DNA from: Acidovorax sp. GBBC 1281
Lineage (GTDB): Bacteria; Pseudomonadota; Gammaproteobacteria; Burkholderiales; Burkholderiaceae_C
Reading direction: 5' to 3'
Length of the DNA stretch: 64,000 nucleotides
Assembly (NCBI RefSeq): GCF_028473645.1
Contig: NZ_CP097269.1
Span: 124,001 to 188,000 of the forward strand
Shown here: positions 49,282-59,606 of the stretch, in pieces
Layout of the letters: every line of letters starts with the position of its first letter
Numbering within the stretch: position 1 is the stretch's first letter
The notes under the pieces: generated by a model
Database searches by the model: none
Seen by the model: the letters and a program-made list of their open reading frames with translations, nothing else
What the model was told of the DNA's origin: nothing
Made by a program: the position numbers and the translations under genes

Positions 49282-50523
49282 TCAGTTCCAGGAATGCCGC
49301 GCGGGCAGGGCGCCGTTCAGGCGGTGGTTGCCGATCAGGTGCAGCTTCCAGCGCACGGGGTCGTGCAGCGTGTGCACGCGGGCGTTGCGCCAGTGGCGGC
49401 CCAGGTTGGGCGCGGCGCGCGTGGCGGCCGAGCCGGCCAGTTCGAACAGCTTTTCGCTCGCCTCCAGCGCGATGCGCGTGGTCAGCACCTTGGCTTCGGC
49501 CACGGCCACCGAGGCGCGTGCGCTGTCCTCCGCGCTGAGGGTGTCCTGCGCGGCCAGGGCGTCGAACAACGCGCCGGTCTCGCGCAGCACCTCGCGTGCG
49601 GCATGCAGGTCGATCTGCAGGCGCCCCACGTCGGCGATCACGTAGGGGTCGTCGTGCGCGTGCTGCACGCCCGAATCCACCCAGGGCCGGGCGCGCTCGC
49701 GCACGAAGCGCTGCGCATCGGCCACGGCCGCTTCGGCAATGCCCTGGTCGATGGCCGCCTGCAGCAGTTGCGACGAGGGGCCGTAGAGGCCCGGCCGGTC
49801 GGCCAGCTGCCACAGGGGCAGCACATCGTCGGCATCCACCGGCACGTCGTCGAACACCACCGTGCCGCTGGCGGTGGTGCGCTGGCCGAAGGCGTCCCAG
49901 TCGTCCACCAACGCAACGCCCGGCGCATCGCGCGGCACCCAGGCCTGCACGGCGCGGCCCGCGTCGTCGATGGCACGCACGGGAATGCGGTGCGCGAATA
50001 GCGCGCCCGTGGAATAAAAGCGCTTGCCCGTCAGGCGCAGGCCGTCTGGCGTGGTGCGCAGGCGCGTGCCGCTTTGCAGGATGGTGGTCGCGCCGTCCAC
50101 CTTGCGCTCGGGCCCGGCATTGCCCAGCCGCCGGCCGGCCAGCACCTCGCCGTAGAAGCGCTGCTTTTGCGCCTCGGTGCCGATCTCGCGCAGCACGCCC
50201 AGCACGCCGAAATGGTTCTGCGGAATCTGCCCGATGGACGGATCGGCCGCGTTCAGGATCACGAACACCTCGGCCAGCGTGGCGTAGGACACCTGTGGGC
50301 CGCCGTAGGCGCGCGGCACGGTGATGGCGCCCAGCCCGCTGGCGGACCAGCGTGTGAGTTCATCCCAGGGCAGGCGGCGATCGCGGTCGCGCTCGGAGGC
50401 GCCGGGGGCGAATTCAGCCGCCAGTTGGTGTGCGGCGGCGATGGCTTGCGCATCGGTGGCGATCCGCGCCACGTCGGTGGGAATCTCGGGTGATTGTTGT
50501 TGCAGTGCCGGTCTTGCAGTCAT
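49282..50523 (-). CDS. sfnB: SfnB-family sulfur acquisition oxidoreductase, copy 2
   Basis: A 413-residue paralog of the neighbouring SfnB protein. Motifs: RRLPWDELTRWSASGLGAITVPRAYGGPQVSYATLAEV, PSIGQIPQNHFGVLGVLR, GKRFYSTGALFAHRIPV, DDWDAFGQRTTASGTVVFDDVPV, NLGRHWRNARVHTLHDPVRWKLHLIGNH. As first gene of a run of nine on the minus strand, its upstream region should hold the main promoter. An inverted repeat and an 11-base motif shared with the ssu control region lie 40-70 bases before the ATG. Confidence 0.92.
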   Translation of the reverse strand: MTARPALQQQSPEIPTDVARIATDAQAIAAAHQLAAEFAPGASERDRDRRLPWDELTRWSASGLGAITVPRAYGGPQVSYATLAEVFVILNAADPSIGQIPQNHFGVLGVLREIGTEAQKQRFYGEVLAGRRLGNAGPERKVDGATTILQSGTRLRTTPDGLRLTGKRFYSTGALFAHRIPVRAIDDAGRAVQAWVPRDAPGVALVDDWDAFGQRTTASGTVVFDDVPVDADDVLPLWQLADRPGLYGPSSQLLQAAIDQGIAEAAVADAQRFVRERARPWVDSGVQHAHDDPYVIADVGRLQIDLHAAREVLRETGALFDALAAQDTLSAEDSARASVAVAEAKVLTTRIALEASEKLFELAGSAATRAAPNLGRHWRNARVHTLHDPVRWKLHLIGNHRLNGALPARHSWN

Positions 50524-50952
50524 GCCCCGATTGGAGGGCGAGAGGCGGCTGCGTGGTGCGAAGGAATCGGCGCATCGATATGCGGGATTCGTTGGGGGGA
50601 CCCGCTGCGGGGGCGCGCGTCGAACGGGTTGCCGCCGATGGGCTTTGGGCCACGTTCGTGGTGGTGCGTCCTTTCAAGGAACGCTGCTTCAGCGCTATTT
50701 CGGGGCCTGCCGGACTGTTGCCTGCGGATGGGCTGCTGTAGGCCGGTGGACGTTATGTACTGGATGTCGTCGTTTGAAAAGTTATTGCCTATGCCTGCTA
50801 TGCAGCGGTTGCGGCCGGTCGATGGCCGAAGATCAGGGACAGCTTTGCGACGCATCGCCGACCCTTGACCTCACCCTGCCGCGCGGAACACCACCGATTC
50901 CTTGGGCAGAATAGAGCACTTCGGGTGCTTACCTGACCCGGTTCCCTCGCCC
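50524..50952. promoter_or_regulatory. Control region between the sfnB operon and the restriction island
   Basis: No gene is supported in these 429 bases. At 50564-50590 GAATCGGCGCAT and ATGCGGGATTC form an imperfect inverted repeat around CGAT; the right arm (50580-50590) matches ATGCGG-ATTC upstream of the other monooxygenase set at 38087. A less GC-rich stretch at about 50745-50800 (GACGTTATGTACTGGATG) may hold a promoter. The right part leads into hsdM and could be island sequence. Confidence 0.5.
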
Positions 50953-53427
50953 ATGGCCATCAAAAAATCCGACCTCTATTCCTCTCTGTGGGCCTCCTGC
51001 GATGCCCTGCGCGGCGGCATGGATGCCAGCCAGTACAAGGACTATGTCCTGTTCATGCTGTTCATCAAGTACGTTTCAGACAAGTACGCCGACAGCCAAG
51101 ACCTCCGCCCTGCCATCGTCATCCCGCAAGGTGCCAGCTTCAGAGCCATGGTGACGCTCAAGGGCAAGAGTGACATCGGGGACCGGATCAACACCGACAT
51201 CATCCAGCCGCTGGTCGACGCCAACACCCGCCTGGCCCGTACCGACTTCCCCGACTTCAACGACCCCAACAAGCTCGGCGAAGGCAAGGACATGGTGGAC
51301 ACGCTGTCCAACCTGATCGGCATCTTCCAAAAGCCTGAACTCGACTTCTCGAACAACCGCGCCGAGCACGACGACATCCTCGGTGATGCCTACGAGTTTC
51401 TGATGCGGCACTTCGCCACCGAGTCGGGCAAGTCGAAAGGGCAGTTCTATACCCCGTCGGAGGTCAGCCGCGTCATCGCGCAGGTGATCGGCATCTCGCC
51501 CGAGAACGCGAAAGCCTCGACGACTGCGTACGACCCGACATGCGGCTCGGGCTCGCTGCTTTTGAAGGTGGCCGCCCAGGCAGGCAAGCGCATCACGCTC
51601 GAAGGGCAAGAGAAGGACGTGACCACCGCGGGTCTTGCCCGAATGAACATGATCCTGCACGACTTTCCCACAGCCAACATCCTCTCGGGCAACACCCTGG
51701 CTGCGCCGAAGTTCAAAGACGGCGAACAACTGCGCACCTACGACTATGTGGTGGCGAACCCGCCATTTTCCGACAAGGCCTGGAGCACCGGCCTGGTGAC
51801 GCCGCTCAAAGAGAACGACCCCTACAAGCGCTTCAGCTGGGGCGACCCACCGGCCAAGCAGGGCGACTATGCCTATCTGCTGCACATCATCCGGTCGATG
51901 AAGAGCACGGGCAAAGGCGCCTGCATCCTGCCCCACGGGGTGCTCTTCCGGGGCAACGCCGAGGCGGTGATCCGCGAGCAACTGGTTCGCTCCGGCATCC
52001 TCAAAGGCATCATCGGCCTGCCGGCCAACCTGTTCTACGGCACCGGCATTCCGGCCTGCATCGTGGTGCTCGACAAGCAGAACGCCTTGGCCCGCAAGGG
52101 CGTGTTCGTGATCGATGCCTCCAAGGGCTACATCAAGGACGGGAACAAGAACCGCCTTCGCGAGCAGGACATCCACCGCATCGTCGACACCTTCACTCGG
52201 CAGGTCGACATCGCGCGCTACGCCCGCATGGTGCCACTGGCCGAGATTGCCGACCCGAAGAACGACTTCAACCTCAACCTGCCGCGCTACATCGACAGCA
52301 GCGAACCCGAAGACCTGCAAGACATCGACGGCCACCTGCGTGGAGGCATCCCCGAGCGCGACCTCGATGCCTTCGCTGCCGATTGGCAGGTGCTGCCCGG
52401 TGTGCGGCAAGCCCTGTTCGAGTCTGCCGGCCGCCCCGGCTACGCCCGCCTGAAGCTGCCGCTGACCGAAGTGAAGTCCACCGTGCTCGGCCATTCGGAG
52501 TTCGCCGCGTTCACGAGGAAAGTGAACACCTTGTTGGACAAGTGGCAGCAGGCCATCACGCCACGCCTGATGGGTTTTGACCAGGGCGACCACCCCAAGG
52601 CCTTGATCGACACCGTGTCCGAAACCCTGCTCGCCGCCTTCCAGGCCGCCCCGCTGCTGGACGCGTATGACGTGTACCAGCACCTGATGGACTACTGGGC
52701 CGGGACCATGCAGGACGACGCCTACCTCGTGGCCGCCGACGGCTGGGTGAAGGGCGCACAGCCGCGCGAGATCGTCAAGCTGCCCAACAAGGACAACAAG
52801 CTCGTCTGGCCCGAAGCGCACGACTACCTGCAGGGCAAGCGGCGCTTCAAGTCCGACCTGATCCCCAAGGCCCTGCTCGTGGCCCGCTATTTCGCCAAGG
52901 AGCAGACCGCCATCGACGCCACCCGCGCCGAACTGGAAGCACTGCAAGCGCAGCTCACCGAGCTGGAAGAAGAGCACAGCGGCGAGGACGCCGTGTTCTC
53001 CGGCTTCGACGGCATCACCGCCGCGGCAGTGAAAGATCGCATCCGGGAGCTCAGCGAAGGCGGCGATGGTGACGACGCCGTCGAGTTGGCGGTTCTGAAG
53101 CAATGGCAGCGGCACGCCGACAAGGTGGCTGCGCTGAAGAAGCAGCTGCGCGAGGCCGAGGCCGCGCTCGACACACTGGCTTTCCAGAAGTACCCGAAGC
53201 TGAAAGAGGCCGAGGTCAAGGCCCTGGTGATCGACAACAAGTGGCTGGCCTGCCTGCACGCCGACGTGCAGGGCGAGCTGGACCGCATCTCGCAAACGCT
53301 GACCGGCCGCATCCGCGAGCTGGCCGAGCGCTACGCCACCCCGCTGCCGCAACTCACCGACGAGGTCGAAGCCCTGGCCCGCCGCGTTGACGAGCATCTG
53401 AAGAAGATGGGCTTCGCATGGACCTGA
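50953..53427 (+). CDS. hsdM: Type I restriction-modification system methylase subunit
   Basis: An 824-residue N6-adenine methyltransferase subunit. The N-terminal HsdM domain is SDLYSSLWASCDALRGGMDASQYKDYVLFMLFIKYVSDKY. The methylase core has DPTCGSGSLLLKV (SAM binding) and the catalytic YVVANPPFSDK. Beyond the usual 500-540 residues, a long C-terminal part with Glu-rich coiled coils (ATRAELEALQAQLTELEEEHSGED; LKKQLREAEAALDTLAF) is present, as in some larger HsdM proteins. The start matches the domain onset (MAIKKSDLYSSLW); no strong ribosome binding site is visible. First gene of the island; overlaps the next by 10 bases. Confidence 0.95.
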   Translation: MAIKKSDLYSSLWASCDALRGGMDASQYKDYVLFMLFIKYVSDKYADSQDLRPAIVIPQGASFRAMVTLKGKSDIGDRINTDIIQPLVDANTRLARTDFPDFNDPNKLGEGKDMVDTLSNLIGIFQKPELDFSNNRAEHDDILGDAYEFLMRHFATESGKSKGQFYTPSEVSRVIAQVIGISPENAKASTTAYDPTCGSGSLLLKVAAQAGKRITLEGQEKDVTTAGLARMNMILHDFPTANILSGNTLAAPKFKDGEQLRTYDYVVANPPFSDKAWSTGLVTPLKENDPYKRFSWGDPPAKQGDYAYLLHIIRSMKSTGKGACILPHGVLFRGNAEAVIREQLVRSGILKGIIGLPANLFYGTGIPACIVVLDKQNALARKGVFVIDASKGYIKDGNKNRLREQDIHRIVDTFTRQVDIARYARMVPLAEIADPKNDFNLNLPRYIDSSEPEDLQDIDGHLRGGIPERDLDAFAADWQVLPGVRQALFESAGRPGYARLKLPLTEVKSTVLGHSEFAAFTRKVNTLLDKWQQAITPRLMGFDQGDHPKALIDTVSETLLAAFQAAPLLDAYDVYQHLMDYWAGTMQDDAYLVAADGWVKGAQPREIVKLPNKDNKLVWPEAHDYLQGKRRFKSDLIPKALLVARYFAKEQTAIDATRAELEALQAQLTELEEEHSGEDAVFSGFDGITAAAVKDRIRELSEGGDGDDAVELAVLKQWQRHADKVAALKKQLREAEAALDTLAFQKYPKLKEAEVKALVIDNKWLACLHADVQGELDRISQTLTGRIRELAERYATPLPQLTDEVEALARRVDEHLKKMGFAWT

Positions 53428-54455
53428 GCGCCCCCCTGAACACCAGCGACGGCTACCGCCAGTTGGTGAAGCAGATTTCCGACACCTACACGCAGGGCCG
53501 GGTGCAGGCGGTGCAGGCCGTCAATGCCCAGCTCGTGCAGACCTACTGGCAGGTGGGCCGCCACATCGTGGAGTTCGAGCAGGCGGGGCAGGTGCGCGCC
53601 GAGTACGGCAAGGCGCTCATCGACACCCTGGCGGCCGATCTGGGGCTGCGCCACGGCAAGGGTTTCAGCCGCAGCAACCTGATCCGCTTCCGCCAGTTCT
53701 ACTTGGCCTACCCGGGCCTGGCCGAGAAAAGTGCGACGCTGTCGCACCAATTGACCTGGTCGCACATCGTCGAGCTGCTGAAGATCGACGACCCACTGGA
53801 ACGTGGCTTCTACGAGCAGCAGGCGCTGCGCGAGCGCTGGTCGGTGCGCGAGCTGGTGCGCCAGAAAGACAGCGCGCTCTTCCTGCGCCTGGCCGCCAGC
53901 CAAGACAAGGCCGGCATCCTGCAACTCGCAGCCCAAGGCCAGGTGGTCGAACAACCGGCCGACCTGCTGCGCGAGCCCTACGTCTTCGAGTTCCTGAAGA
54001 TCCCTGAGCCCTACCAGGTGTCGGAAACGCAGCTCGAAACCCTGCTGTGCGACCACCTGCAGCCCTTCCTGCTGGAGCTGGGCAAGGGCTTCACCTTCGT
54101 CGGCCGGCAGTACCGCGTCACGATCAACGGCACGCACCACCGGGTGGACCTGGTCTTCTACCACCGCATCCTGCGCTGCTTCGTGCTCATCGACCTGAAG
54201 CTGGGCGAGGTGCAGCACCACGACATCGGGCAGATGAATCTGTACCTGGGCTACTTCGCCAACGAAGAAAACGTGGAAGGCGACAACCCGCCGGTCGGCA
54301 TTATCCTTAGCCGGCAGAAGGACGAGCTGCTGGTGGAGTACGCGACCTATGGCATGAGCAGCCAGCTGTTCGTGCAGAAGTACCAGCTGTATCTGCCGGA
54401 TCGGGAGGCGCTGCGGCGGGAGTTGGAAGTGACGTTGCGGGAGGCGGGGCATTGA
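53418..54455 (+). CDS. DUF1016 (YhcG-type) PD-(D/E)XK nuclease family protein
   Basis: A 345-residue protein. The N-terminal half (YRQLVKQISDTYTQGRVQAVQAVNAQLVQTYWQVGRHIVEFEQAGQVRAEYGKALIDTLAADL) is the DUF1016_N helical domain, a probable DNA-binding part. The C-terminal half has the nuclease fold: FTFVGRQYRVTINGTHHRVDLVFYHRILRCFVLIDLKLGEV contains the D...DLK catalytic residues, followed by QMNLYLGYF. It is commonly found inside type I restriction operons and defence islands. Here it overlaps hsdM at its start and hsdS at its end (TTGA), so it is made with the complex. Confidence 0.93.
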   Translation: MDLSAPLNTSDGYRQLVKQISDTYTQGRVQAVQAVNAQLVQTYWQVGRHIVEFEQAGQVRAEYGKALIDTLAADLGLRHGKGFSRSNLIRFRQFYLAYPGLAEKSATLSHQLTWSHIVELLKIDDPLERGFYEQQALRERWSVRELVRQKDSALFLRLAASQDKAGILQLAAQGQVVEQPADLLREPYVFEFLKIPEPYQVSETQLETLLCDHLQPFLLELGKGFTFVGRQYRVTINGTHHRVDLVFYHRILRCFVLIDLKLGEVQHHDIGQMNLYLGYFANEENVEGDNPPVGIILSRQKDELLVEYATYGMSSQLFVQKYQLYLPDREALRRELEVTLREAGH

Positions 54456-55726
54456 CGTCACCAAACAACGAGGTACGGTCGGTGTCCGCGCAACCAGAGG
54501 GTGAGGCCATTCCGGAAGGCTGGATTCATACCACTCTAGGCGCTGAATCAGACCTCCTAACGGGGTTCCCGTTCTCAAGTCTGGGCTTCGTCGACTTTGG
54601 AGTGCGATTGCTGCGAGGCTCAAATGTTAAGCGGGGAGAAATAGACTGGTCGGAGCCAATTACGAAGCATTGGCCTGCAGTCAGTGGGAAGACAAAACAG
54701 TACGAACTCCGAGAAGGTGACCTCGTTATCGCAATGGACGGCGCGTTGGTAGGCCGTAGTTTCGCGACCATCTCTAAAGCTGATCTTCCTTCTCTGCTCG
54801 TTCAGCGCGTTGCGAGACTTCGCTCAAAGTCGCTTGATCAAGGCTTGTTGAGTGCGTGGATCGGCAGCGATCATTTTGTTCGGCACATTGATCTCGTAAA
54901 GACCCATACAGCAATTCCTCACATCAGCCCACGCGACATTCGAGAGTTTGTGTTGGCTGCGCCGAAGAACCCCGATGAGCAACACGCGATTGCGGAAGCG
55001 TTGGGCGATGTGGATGCCCTGCTGGCCGGGCTGGATCGGCTCATCGCCAAGAAGCGCGACCTCAAACAGGCCGCCATGCAGCAACTCCTCACCGGCCAGA
55101 CTCGGCTCAAGGGGTTCCACGCTGAATGGGGCCGAGCGACGTTTGGCGAACTTTTCACCTTCAAGAACGGTTTGAACAAGGCCAAGCACTTCTTCGGCTT
55201 CGGCACGCCCATCGTGAATTACATGGACGTCTTCTCGAACGGGAAGATCTTGTGCACGCGACTTACAGGCCGGGTCTCGCTGTCGAAGCAGGAACTCAGC
55301 AATTTCGATGTTCGCAGGGGGGATGTACTTTTCACGCGAACGTCAGAAACACCTGAAGAAGTCGGCATGGCCTCTGTGGTCGGCGATGAGCCGAACGAGA
55401 CGGTGTTCAGCGGCTTCCTTCTGCGTGGCCGCCCTCGAAGCGGAGTGCTCTGCGACGAGTTCAAGGCCTACTGCTTCAGGTCGTCTTTCGTCCGTTCGCA
55501 GATTGTCTCGAAGGCGAGCTACACCACTCGGGCGCTGACGAACGGCCGGCTCCTGTCGGGAGTCGTGTTGCCCGTGCCGCCGCTAGCAGAACAATCCGCG
55601 ATTGCTGCTGCCTTGTCCGACATGGACGCGGAGATCCTGGGCCTGGAAACTCGCCGCGACAAGACCCAAGCTCTCAAGCAAGCCATGATGCAAGAGCTAC
55701 TCACGGGCCGCATCCGATTGATCTGA
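54452..55726 (+). CDS. hsdS: Type I restriction-modification specificity subunit
   Basis: A 424-residue HsdS with two target-recognition domains. The first spans about residues 20-165 ([19 protein letters not shown]...[17 protein letters not shown]), followed by the central conserved coiled coil [40 protein letters not shown]. The second spans about 215-375, ending in [44 protein letters not shown]. The TTG start overlaps the previous stop and has GGGAGG upstream. The recognition domains are clearly lower in GC than neighbouring genes, a sign of exchange between strains. The DNA target cannot be predicted. Confidence 0.94.
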   Translation: MTSPNNEVRSVSAQPEGEAIPEGWIHTTLGAESDLLTGFPFSSLGFVDFGVRLLRGSNVKRGEIDWSEPITKHWPAVSGKTKQYELREGDLVIAMDGALVGRSFATISKADLPSLLVQRVARLRSKSLDQGLLSAWIGSDHFVRHIDLVKTHTAIPHISPRDIREFVLAAPKNPDEQHAIAEALGDVDALLAGLDRLIAKKRDLKQAAMQQLLTGQTRLKGFHAEWGRATFGELFTFKNGLNKAKHFFGFGTPIVNYMDVFSNGKILCTRLTGRVSLSKQELSNFDVRRGDVLFTRTSETPEEVGMASVVGDEPNETVFSGFLLRGRPRSGVLCDEFKAYCFRSSFVRSQIVSKASYTTRALTNGRLLSGVVLPVPPLAEQSAIAAALSDMDAEILGLETRRDKTQALKQAMMQELLTGRIRLI

Positions 55727-55764
55727 GCGACCCGGAATTGAACAACAACCCCAGGAGAAGCGTG

Positions 55765-58700
55765 ATGCCCACCGTGCCGCCTCCATCGCCGCGTTCCGAA
55801 CGCCGCACGCAGAACCGCGTCGTTGCGTTGTTCACCGATCCGGCGCGGCCAGACGGCCTCGGCTACCGCCACCTCGGCGACTGGAGCAAGCGCCCAGACG
55901 CGATCACGCGCAACCGCCCCATCGAAGCGGCGCTGCTGCGCGACAACCTCACGGCCCGCGGCTACTCGCCCGCTCACATCGCCGCCGCGCTGCAGAAGCT
56001 GGAAACCGCCGCCGACAGCACCGGCATCACGCTCTACCAGGCCAACCTGCGCACCTACCAGTTGCTGCGCTACGGCGTGCCGGTGCAGGTGTCGCCCGGC
56101 AAACCGAACGAGACGGTGCACCTGATCGACTGGGCGCACCCCGAGCGCAACGACTTCGCGCTTGCCGAAGAGGTGACGCTGAAGGGCGGCCACGAACGGC
56201 GGCCTGACATCGTGCTCTACCTCAACGGCCTGGCCGTCGCGGTGATCGAGCTGAAACGCAGCTCGGTGGAGGTGGCCGACGGCGTGCGCCAGCTCATCAC
56301 CAACCAGGAAGAGATCTTCAACAAGGGCTTCTTCAGCACCGTGCAACTGGTACTGGCGGGCAGCGACTCGCAAGGGCTGCGCTACGGCACCACCGGCACG
56401 CCGGAGCAGTTCTTCGTGGAGTGGAAGGACGAGTCGCCCGCCGAAGCCGGTGCCACGGCCGTGGAAGGCGCGTTGCTCGACCGGCCCTTGACCCAGTTGT
56501 GCCACAAGGCGCGGCTGCTCGACCTGATGCGCCACTTCGTGATCTTCGATGGTGGGCAGAAGAAGGTGCCGCGCCAGCACCAGTACTTCGGCGTGAAGGC
56601 CGCCCAGGCGCGCACCGAACGGCAGGAAGGCGGTGTGATCTGGCACACCCAGGGCAGCGGCAAAAGCATCCTGATGGTGCTGCTCGCCAAGTGGCTGCTG
56701 GAGCATGATGCGCAGGCACGCGTTCTCGTCGTCACCGACCGCGACGAGTTGGACAAGCAGATCGAAGGCGTGATGAAGAACGCCGGGGTGATCGGCACTG
56801 ACGCGCCCTCGCCCCGCATCACCTCGCGCGCCGATTTCGTGCAGAAGCTGGGTTCGGCCAATCCGCGCCTGCTGTGCGCGCTGATCCACAAGTTCCACGC
56901 GGCCGACCTGAAGGGCCAGCCACCCGCCGTGCAGGGCCGCTTCTACGTGTTCGTGGACGAATGCCACCGCACGCAGGGCGGCGACATGAACAAGCAGATG
57001 AAGCGCTGGCTGGCCAGCGCCATCTTCATCGGCTTCACCGGCACGCCACTGCTGCGCAAAGACAAGCTGATGACGCGCGACGTGTTCGGCACCTATATCC
57101 ACACCTACAAGTTCCACCAGGCGGTGGCCGACAAAGTGGTGCTCGACCTGAAGTACGAAGCCCGCGACGTGCCGCAGCGGCTGACCTCGCAGCGCGCCAT
57201 CGACCAGTGGTTCGAGCAGAAGACGCGCGGGCTCAACAACTTCCAAAAATCGGTGCTGCGGCGGCGCTGGGCCACGATGGAAGAACTGATGAGCGCCGAA
57301 GAGCGCAAGGCGCGCATCGCGGCCAGCATCATCCACGACTTCGCCGTGAAGCCGCGGCTCAACAACGACCGCGGCACGGCCATCCTGGTGGCCGCCAGCA
57401 TCTACGACGCCTGCCACTACTACCGCATCTTCCAGGCCAAGCCCTTCGGCCCCTACTGCGGCATCGTCACGTCATACGAGCCGAACCACAACGCGATCTC
57501 GCGCGAGCCGAAAGACAGCGACGAGCGCTACAAGTTCGACACGTACACCAAGCACGTGCTCGGCAAGGGCCAGACGACGAAGCAGTACGAAGACGAGGTG
57601 AAGCGCCGCTTCAAGGAGGAACCGGCCAACCTGAAACTGCTGATCGTGGTGAGCAAGCTGCTCACCGGTTTCGACGCACCGAGCTGCAGCTACATCTACC
57701 TCGACAACGAGCTTCGCGACCACAACCTCTTCCAGGCCATCTGCCGCACCAACCGGCTGGATGGCGACGACAAGGACTACGGCCACATCGTCGACTTCAA
57801 GGAGCTGTTCGGCGACGTGCAGCAGGCCATCGCGGTCTACAGTTCCGACGAGCTGGACATCGACGAAGGCGGCGGGGGCGAGAACAACGTGCACTTGAAG
57901 GACTGGCTGGCCGAAGGGCGGCACCAGCTCGACCAGGCCCGCGAGGCGCTGCACTACCTGTGCGAGCCCGTGCCGCTGCCGCGCGAGGTGGAGCAGTTCC
58001 TGCACTATTTCTGCGGCGATGCGGCCGAACCCGATGCCTTGCTCAAGACCGAGGCGCTGCGCATCTCGTTCTACAAGGCCGTAGCAGTCTTCGTGCGCGC
58101 CTTTGCCGCACTGGCGCAGCACCTGGGCGAAGCGGGTTACTCGGAAGCCGAAGCCGCCACGCTGCAGCGTGAGCTGGACTTCTACACCTTCACGCGGGCG
58201 AGCATCAAACGCCACTCGGGCGAAGAGCTGGACATCAAGCCCTACGAGGCGGACATGCGCCACCTCATCAACACCTACATCCAGGCCGATGCGGCCGAAG
58301 ACCTGGGTGAACTGGGCGAGATGTCGCTCACCGAGCTGATCATCGAGACAGGCATCCACGATGCGATCGCGAGAAAGCTCAACGCGAAGGGCAAGCTGTC
58401 GAAGAACGCGATTGCCGAAGGCATCATCAACAACGTCCGCAAGACGATCATCCGAGACCAGCTGACCGACCCGCGCTTCTACGAGCAGATGTCGAAGCTG
58501 CTGGACGATCTGATCCGGCAGAGCCGGGCCGATGCGGCCGCCTACGAAGAGTTCCTGCGCAAGGCCGAGGCCCTGATGCGGCAGCTGGGCGCGAAGCGCG
58601 GGGAAGACGGCGTGCCGGCGGCCTTGCACGGCCGGCATGAGGCGGCGGTGATCTACAACAACCTCGGCTCGTTGCCATCGTCCACCTTTAAGTACCCTAA

Positions 58701-58893
58701 GGCCGACGACGACAAAGCGGCACTGGCCCTTCGGATCGACCTGACCGTGCGCGAGAACGCCCCGGCGGGTTGGCATGGCGACGACGCCCGCGAGGCGCAG
58801 GTGGTGAACGCGCTGTTCCCCATCCTGGAGCGCGACCGCACGGCCACCGAGGCGGTATTCGAGATCGTCAAGAACCAGCCGGGCTACCAATGA
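55765..58893 (+). CDS. hsdR: Type I restriction endonuclease/translocase subunit
   Basis: A 1,042-residue HsdR. The N-terminal nuclease domain has [25 protein letters not shown] (PD...ELK). The helicase motor shows Walker [22 protein letters not shown], motif [20 protein letters not shown], and [20 protein letters not shown] with ICRTNRLDG near the end of the motor. The C-terminal helical part joins HsdM/HsdS. It translocates and cuts DNA lacking the cognate methylation. ATG 55765 with AGGAGAAG is preferred over a TTG at 55738. The stop overlaps the next start by ATGA. Confidence 0.95.
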   Translation: MPTVPPPSPRSERRTQNRVVALFTDPARPDGLGYRHLGDWSKRPDAITRNRPIEAALLRDNLTARGYSPAHIAAALQKLETAADSTGITLYQANLRTYQLLRYGVPVQVSPGKPNETVHLIDWAHPERNDFALAEEVTLKGGHERRPDIVLYLNGLAVAVIELKRSSVEVADGVRQLITNQEEIFNKGFFSTVQLVLAGSDSQGLRYGTTGTPEQFFVEWKDESPAEAGATAVEGALLDRPLTQLCHKARLLDLMRHFVIFDGGQKKVPRQHQYFGVKAAQARTERQEGGVIWHTQGSGKSILMVLLAKWLLEHDAQARVLVVTDRDELDKQIEGVMKNAGVIGTDAPSPRITSRADFVQKLGSANPRLLCALIHKFHAADLKGQPPAVQGRFYVFVDECHRTQGGDMNKQMKRWLASAIFIGFTGTPLLRKDKLMTRDVFGTYIHTYKFHQAVADKVVLDLKYEARDVPQRLTSQRAIDQWFEQKTRGLNNFQKSVLRRRWATMEELMSAEERKARIAASIIHDFAVKPRLNNDRGTAILVAASIYDACHYYRIFQAKPFGPYCGIVTSYEPNHNAISREPKDSDERYKFDTYTKHVLGKGQTTKQYEDEVKRRFKEEPANLKLLIVVSKLLTGFDAPSCSYIYLDNELRDHNLFQAICRTNRLDGDDKDYGHIVDFKELFGDVQQAIAVYSSDELDIDEGGGGENNVHLKDWLAEGRHQLDQAREALHYLCEPVPLPREVEQFLHYFCGDAAEPDALLKTEALRISFYKAVAVFVRAFAALAQHLGEAGYSEAEAATLQRELDFYTFTRASIKRHSGEELDIKPYEADMRHLINTYIQADAAEDLGELGEMSLTELIIETGIHDAIARKLNAKGKLSKNAIAEGIINNVRKTIIRDQLTDPRFYEQMSKLLDDLIRQSRADAAAYEEFLRKAEALMRQLGAKRGEDGVPAALHGRHEAAVIYNNLGSLPSSTFKYPKADDDKAALALRIDLTVRENAPAGWHGDDAREAQVVNALFPILERDRTATEAVFEIVKNQPGYQ

Positions 58894-59606
58894 CCGAGAC
58901 CATCCGCCTGGGTGATGTGTCGATTTGGGTCACCCGCAAGGACGTCAAGAACGTCCACCTGACGGTGCATCCGCCGAATGGGCGGGTGACGCTCACGGCA
59001 CCCGTTGCCACACGGCTCGAAGTGGCCCGGGCCTATGCGATCTCGAAGCTGGGTTGGATCAGGGCTCAGCAATCGACGCTCAAGGCGCAGGCCCGGGAGG
59101 TGCCTCGGCGTTTCGTCGGGCGCGAGAGCCACTACCTGTGGGGTCGCCGGTATCTGCTGAGCGTCAACTTTCAAGACGCAAAGCCCACCGTGACGCTGGA
59201 CCACAAGCGCATTCGTTTGACCGTTCGCCCGGGCAATGAGGAGAGTCAGCGCGCCGCGGTGATACACGAGTGGCACAAGTCACTGATGCATCAGGCCGTG
59301 CCACCGCTGCTGCGCAAGTGGGAAGAGCGGCTCGGCGTCAAGGTCGAGCGCTACTTCCTTCAAAAGATGAAGACCAAATGGGGCGGTTGCAACCCTGCGG
59401 TGGGGCACATCCGGCTCAATACCGAACTGGTAAAGAAGCCAAAGGACTTGCTGGAATACGTGATCGTCCACGAGATGGTTCACCTGCTGGAGGCGAGTCA
59501 CAACGATCGCTTCGTGACGATCCTGTCCGAGCATTGGCCGCAGTGGCGCGAAGCTCGGCAGGAACTCAACGAATTGCCGCTGGCCTCCGAAAAGTGGGGG
59601 CGATGA
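58890..59606 (+). CDS. YgjP-type M48-like metallopeptidase (DUF45)
   Basis: A 238-residue protein of the YgjP/DUF45 family. The N-terminal beta-rich part ([39 protein letters not shown]) is followed by the family core [50 protein letters not shown], with the zinc motif HEMVH and a third ligand His in ASHNDRF. Members often sit at the end of type I restriction operons; their role is unknown. The ATGA overlap with hsdR fixes the start and shows it is part of the operon. Confidence 0.92.
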   Translation: MTETIRLGDVSIWVTRKDVKNVHLTVHPPNGRVTLTAPVATRLEVARAYAISKLGWIRAQQSTLKAQAREVPRRFVGRESHYLWGRRYLLSVNFQDAKPTVTLDHKRIRLTVRPGNEESQRAAVIHEWHKSLMHQAVPPLLRKWEERLGVKVERYFLQKMKTKWGGCNPAVGHIRLNTELVKKPKDLLEYVIVHEMVHLLEASHNDRFVTILSEHWPQWREARQELNELPLASEKWGR

